Shown here: piece after piece, positions 30,540 through 33,646 of the stretch
How positions within the stretch are numbered: position 1 is the first letter of the stretch
How the letters are laid out: every line of letters starts with the position of its first letter
Assembly (NCBI GenBank): GCA_964584935.1
Contig: CAZPBN010000024.1
Coordinates: 1 to 33,646, forward strand
Direction of reading: 5' to 3'
Length of the DNA: 33,646 nucleotides
Source of the DNA: CAZPBN01 sp964584935
GTDB taxonomy: Bacteria; Acidobacteriota; Aminicenantia; Aminicenantales; Aminicenantaceae
Program-made: the position numbers and the translations under genes
Notes under the pieces: model-generated
What the model was told of the DNA's origin: nothing
Seen by the model: only the letters and a program-made list of their open reading frames with translations
Databases searched by the model: none

Positions 30540-31248
30540 TCATTTTCTCAACAAGCGGGAAATCCCCTTAATGAAATTTAAAAGAGGGCTTCTTTCTCTG
30601 ATTCGAGACAAAAAAGGAGTCAAAGATAAAAGGGCTTTGATCTTTTTCCCTAATCGGGCGGAATGGAACAGAAAAACAGACTTTTTTATGATTTCGAGGG
30701 AATTTTTATCATAGGGAAACCACCAGAGAAACCGTTTGTTTTTGCTGAAATCCCGGCTGACAAATTTCGCATAAACCAGTTCTTTAAATCCAATGGGACC
30801 GTGGCTTCTTCCGATTCCGGTCTGTTTGATCCCGCCCCATATGGCACCTGGTTCTGAATAAGATGACATAGTGCTTCATCTTTTTAGACTTGATCAGTGA
30901 TTCCATATTATGGATATAATAATCCAGAGCTTCCAGTGAACTGAAGACCTCGACTATCATGGATTCAGTCAGAGGAGACTCCTTTTCCCTGGTGATCAAC
31001 TGGCATGTTTCAAGGCTTCTTTCCAGCAGGATTTGTCTGGCTCTCTTAAAAATTTCTTTCTTGGATTGTATAGACATATCTCTCCACTCGGGATGCGCTT
31101 TTTGTGCAGACTGGATTGCTTGGAGGCAGTCCTGGCTCGAAGCTAACCCGGATTGACCGAGGGTTTCCAGGGTTGCTGGATTGATCGATGCTATGAACTC
31201 TGTGGCTTCTGTCCACTCATTTTGAATGAAAAGGCATTTCTCTATCAT
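30540..31248 (-). pseudogene. Aldehyde dehydrogenase with its middle deleted
   Basis: The N-terminal part (from ATG at 31248) reads like an NAD(P)-dependent aldehyde dehydrogenase start: 'FIQNEWTEATEFIASINPAT' and 'LDYYIHNMESLIKSKKMKH' to about residue 129. After about base 30860 the reading switches frame to the ALDH C-terminus, 'YSEPGAIWGGIKQTGIGRSH' followed by 'GFKELVYAKF'. The roughly 300 residues between, holding the NAD-binding motif, catalytic Glu and Cys, are missing, so the gene cannot encode an active enzyme. Its ATG overlaps the TGA of the upstream DUF362 gene as ATGA, showing a former tight operon. Confidence 0.85.
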
Positions 31249-32153
31249 TTGAATCTTCCTTTCAAAATCTTTCGACACCAGGAAATAAAAAGAAAGAAAT
31301 AGGCGTCAAAGATGAGGTCCAAACGAAAAAGAGGTGAAAAAATAAAAGTCTTTAAAGCAAAACCCAGAACCAGAGACTTATGCTTAGGAGGGCAATTTTT
31401 TATTCTGTGACGCCTTCCGGCTTTGACCTTTCCTTGAATCTCTGAACAGGATCCAATGATCATCAATCTATTGGCTGTGACATCTCCGTCGTATTTTCCA
31501 ATCACCACAGTCCATTCCGGAAGATGTGCCCATAACTTTGGCTTTCGGTCTTTGAGCATATAGAGCCAGTCAAGAAAAACACCATGGCATCCTCCAATAC
31601 AGTAGGGTTTACCACAGAGGATACGGAAGTTGCAGTCTGCTTCATCCATCTTTCTATATCCGGTATCCTAGTTTTTGGTCTTTTTTTGTATCTCTTCAAG
31701 GGAGACATCCCCTTTGAGCTCAATATCCTTAAGGTCTAAGGGACCGTATCCCCTTTCATGAGCCAGGCGAAGATGATCAATCTTCCAGGGATTGAGATTC
31801 AAGATGTGAGCACAGGTGGTGGGAAGCCCCACTCCTGTTTTTTCGGCAATGGTTAGGCTTGATATTCCCGCATCGTGTTCTTCCAGTGCAGAGAGCAGCC
31901 CGTCAATAAATTCAGGTCTGGTATAAGCCGACGGAGCCACTTTGTGATGAGCAAGGACGATATTGGGCTTTATGGTGATGCGCCCGCTTATTTTAGAGGT
32001 GAGATTGAATTCTTTCAGACCTGAGCTGATGATGGATTGGATTTTTAAAGGATTGTAATCTGAGGTTCTTTTTAATATGACTTTATCTTTTTTACCCGTT
32101 TGACTCAATATTTTTTCCTCTGAGTCATCTTGGTAATAAGGCGAAGTAGGCAT
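31245..32153 (-). pseudogene. DUF362-domain protein with internal deletion and amber stop
   Basis: From ATG at 32153 the protein begins as a DUF362 member ('ISGRITIKPNIVLAHH', 'AEKTGVGLPTT' to about residue 113). It then jumps to a late part of the domain, 'CAHILNLNPWKIDHLRLAHERG' in meaning, so roughly 150 residues are missing near base 31814. The same frame continues to TAG at 31668-31670 and, without shifting, on to the conserved C-terminal block ('CGKPYCIGGCHGVFLDWLY', 'GKYDGDV', 'IKNCPPKHKSL') ending at TGA 31245. DUF362 proteins often bind iron-sulfur clusters. A nonsense mutation after deletion is likeliest; TAG read-through cannot be excluded. Confidence 0.8.
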
Positions 32154-32496
32154 TCAAACAACCAACCAATCTGCTTTCGATAAATTGCCACTTCCGGATT
32201 TCCTTAACCAGGGTAATACAGAGAATAAAAATATAATGTCAACAGGAAAAATTATTGACGCTCCGAAATTTTTTAAGTTCTCTATAAAAACTTTTAGGCT
32301 CTCAAAGTTTAAGGGGTCCTGTCACGGTACTTCCCCATCCTCGTGCCACCCCTTTTCATCCATTGAATGACTTTCCTTCTCATAACATTCTGAAGTTTCA
32401 ACACGAGCTTAAAAAATTTATACAAATTCCTTGCATTATTATTTTAAAATTATAGAATATCTTCGTTAAACAATTTTATTAAAAGGAGGGATATTT
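32154..32496. other. Intergenic region with imperfect GC-rich hairpin
   Basis: These 343 bases hold no supportable gene. GGGGT (32313-32317) and CAC (32323-32325) can pair with GTG (32343-32345) and ACCCC (32348-32352), an irregular hairpin that may be a REP-like remnant. AGGAGG at 32483-32488 belongs to the next gene. Confidence 0.4.
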
Positions 32497-33345
32497 ATGC
32501 CTAAGAAAGCATCTCCCAAGAAAAAAAAGAATTTTGATGAATTTTTTGTGGTTAATCTTCTGGAGAAATTAGTTGATATTATTAAGAAGACCCTCTCCTC
32601 AAAAGTCCTTGATTTCTCTATCTCGTGGTTAAAAAAAATCGGTCATTTTGGATTAATCGCTGCTGCTGCCATTGGATTACTTTTTTCATTCATTTATGCT
32701 ATCCGGATTAATTCGTTTTATGCATTTCTATTTGGTATTGGATGGGTGGCTTTGGTTTTTGTTATCCAGTACACCGCCTATAAGTTTTCAGATGCTGGGG
32801 AAAAACTGGTAAAAAACAATCCGACAGCTCTTTCTTCAAAGGCTTTTCTTGACTGTTTTGGTTTCCTTTCCGCACTGGGAGGGATTATCATTTTTATTGT
32901 TTCTTTAATCAATGCAGTGAGAGGAGCCGGATGGGAAACATTTTTCTGGGGACTTGTAGTATTTATATTATTTGAATTTTTTGCTTTGGTGGCATTCAAT
33001 CCCCAAACAGCTTCGACAGATATTATTAAAGAAGCATCCGCAGGGCAGGAAGCGATTGGCATTATTGTCTTTTTCTTAAAAGGATTCATGAGACTAGTCC
33101 CTATTATTTTTGGAATTGGAGTTGCCGTAGGGACGATCATATTGTTTATCGACTTTATCGGAGTGTTCGGAATTAGAGCCCAAAGTGTATGGGCGAGCGG
33201 AAAAAACACCGGTTTTATGATTATTCTGGCTGGTCTCCTTCCCTTTTTCAGTTATATCATTTTCGTTATCTATTATCTTGGTATTGATGTGATCAGAGCC
33301 ATTCTGGCTATTCCGGGTAAACTGGATAAATTAAAGAAAAGCTAA
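32497..33345 (+). CDS. Multi-pass membrane protein of unknown function
   Basis: This 282-residue protein has a lysine-rich cytoplasmic start (MPKKASPKKKKN) and an amphipathic helix at about 18-45 ('VDIIKKTLSSKVLDFSISWL'). Five or six hydrophobic segments follow: about 48-70, 73-95, 118-142, 148-170, 190-225 and 240-265. No catalytic or transport signature is visible. The ATG has a strong AGGAGG ribosome binding site. The closing 'IPGKLDKLKKS' is again basic and probably cytoplasmic. I do not recognise the family. A hairpin that may terminate transcription follows at 33374. Confidence 0.8.
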   Translation: MPKKASPKKKKNFDEFFVVNLLEKLVDIIKKTLSSKVLDFSISWLKKIGHFGLIAAAAIGLLFSFIYAIRINSFYAFLFGIGWVALVFVIQYTAYKFSDAGEKLVKNNPTALSSKAFLDCFGFLSALGGIIIFIVSLINAVRGAGWETFFWGLVVFILFEFFALVAFNPQTASTDIIKEASAGQEAIGIIVFFLKGFMRLVPIIFGIGVAVGTIILFIDFIGVFGIRAQSVWASGKNTGFMIILAGLLPFFSYIIFVIYYLGIDVIRAILAIPGKLDKLKKS

Positions 33346-33373
33346 ACTAATCTTAACCAAAACTTGTGTATTC

Positions 33374-33400
33374 AAAGGCCCGTTCTGGGAATGGGCCTTT
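33374..33400 (+). terminator. Weak intrinsic terminator after the membrane protein gene
   Basis: AAAGGCCC (33374-33381) pairs perfectly with GGGCCTTT (33393-33400) across an 11-nt loop. The following tract is pyrimidine-rich (CCCTTCTCTATTTTC) rather than pure T, so termination strength is uncertain. Confidence 0.55.
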
Positions 33401-33601
33401 CCCTTCTCTATTTTCAATCTAAAGCCATAAGGAAATCTTCTATGAATTTTGTATTATTTATTATAACAGAGTCCTTGAAGATTCCAGTGTTAGTGTACCG
33501 TGGAGGCATTCAAGATTAAGATGAAATTTGATAGACTTTTAGAGTTCCAGGTGAAAATAGAAGCCAAGAAATCATTAAACTTTAAAAACTAAGAGGACTT
33601 G

Positions 33602-33646
33602 ATGAAAGTGGCGGATGAAGGAGAAGTGAATCACATTTTACAGGGA
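33602..33646 (+). CDS. Possible start of a gene cut by the right edge
   Basis: An ATG at 33602 has AGAGGA four bases upstream and opens a frame (MKVADEGEVNHILQG) to the window end. Fifteen codons are too few to identify it. A short upstream frame from about 33521 (MKFDRLLEFQV...) ends before it and may be unrelated. Confidence 0.25.
   Translation, partial: MKVADEGEVNHILQG

Noticed and set aside
31502..31723. Frame-shifted continuation of DUF362
   Set aside because: The open frame 31502-31723 does not carry DUF362 motifs; the true continuation is in the original frame beyond the TAG at 31668.
1..33646. CRISPR array or cas genes
   Set aside because: No set of regularly spaced 25-40 nt identical repeats with unique spacers is present. 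The 7- and 9-nt arrays are too short in period, and no Cas-like protein is encoded.

Overview
The window is low-GC bacterial DNA from a free-living, peptide-degrading heterotroph. Chromosomal genes from about 7.1 kb onward are mostly large secreted or membrane-anchored hydrolases with good AGGAGG ribosome binding sites. They include M20 and C69 peptidases, a VPS10/BNR-repeat protein, a CocE/S15 hydrolase, a D-aminoacylase, a serine hydrolase-like lipoprotein, an S9 dipeptidyl peptidase and a C1B cysteine peptidase. This gene content recalls Acidobacteriota-like lineages such as Candidatus Aminicenantes. That placement is an inference from gene content; no rRNA, tRNA or other phylogenetic marker is present in the window.

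Bases 1-7140 form a very AT-rich accessory or maintenance region. It holds a broken zinc-ribbon ORF, a small membrane protein, a candidate structured RNA with its own promoter and terminator, an XRE-ImmA/IrrE regulator-protease, a MazEF-type toxin-antitoxin pair, and a decayed second copy of the XRE start followed by a second short hairpin-terminator RNA candidate. A HicA-HicB-unknown three-gene operon with a palindromic operator comes next, then clustered DnaA-box-like 9-mers and a parA-parB operon. An isolated 18-bp perfect palindrome lies just upstream of parA and is a candidate non-canonical parS. The combination resembles an integrated plasmid or mobile element, or an origin-proximal stability region.

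Bases 7140-12320 encode a C69-M20 operon (minus strand) for extracellular peptide and amidase chemistry and a single-chain iron-sulfur L-serine dehydratase (plus strand). Bases 12390-20000 carry the VPS10-like protein, endonuclease V, an FHA-GAF-HD-GYP signalling protein with a terminal zinc ribbon, and a CocE/S15 hydrolase with a C-terminal membrane anchor. Bases 20340-30000 carry a DUF4412-like periplasmic protein, D-aminoacylase, the serine hydrolase-like lipoprotein, MutY with an intact Nudix box, DPP-IV-like S9 peptidase and a bleomycin-hydrolase-like C1B peptidase. Bases 30540-32153 hold a translationally coupled DUF362-aldehyde dehydrogenase operon in which both genes have lost their middles. 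A multi-pass membrane protein follows near the right edge.

Intergenic regions in the chromosomal part contain unusual short-period repeats: a 7-nt T(G/A/C)AGACG family at three places, CATACTC copies, and a 9-nt AACGC family. They also contain a diverged 58-bp direct repeat and a pair of 18-bp inverted repeats 244 nt apart. The hydrolases plausibly cooperate outside the cytoplasm to release amino acids from peptides, D-amino-acid derivatives and N-acylated substrates, with L-serine dehydratase feeding serine to pyruvate. No single gene set here is clearly a new defence system. The best candidates for undescribed biology are the two putative small RNAs, the HicAB third gene, and the ParAB/palindrome pair.
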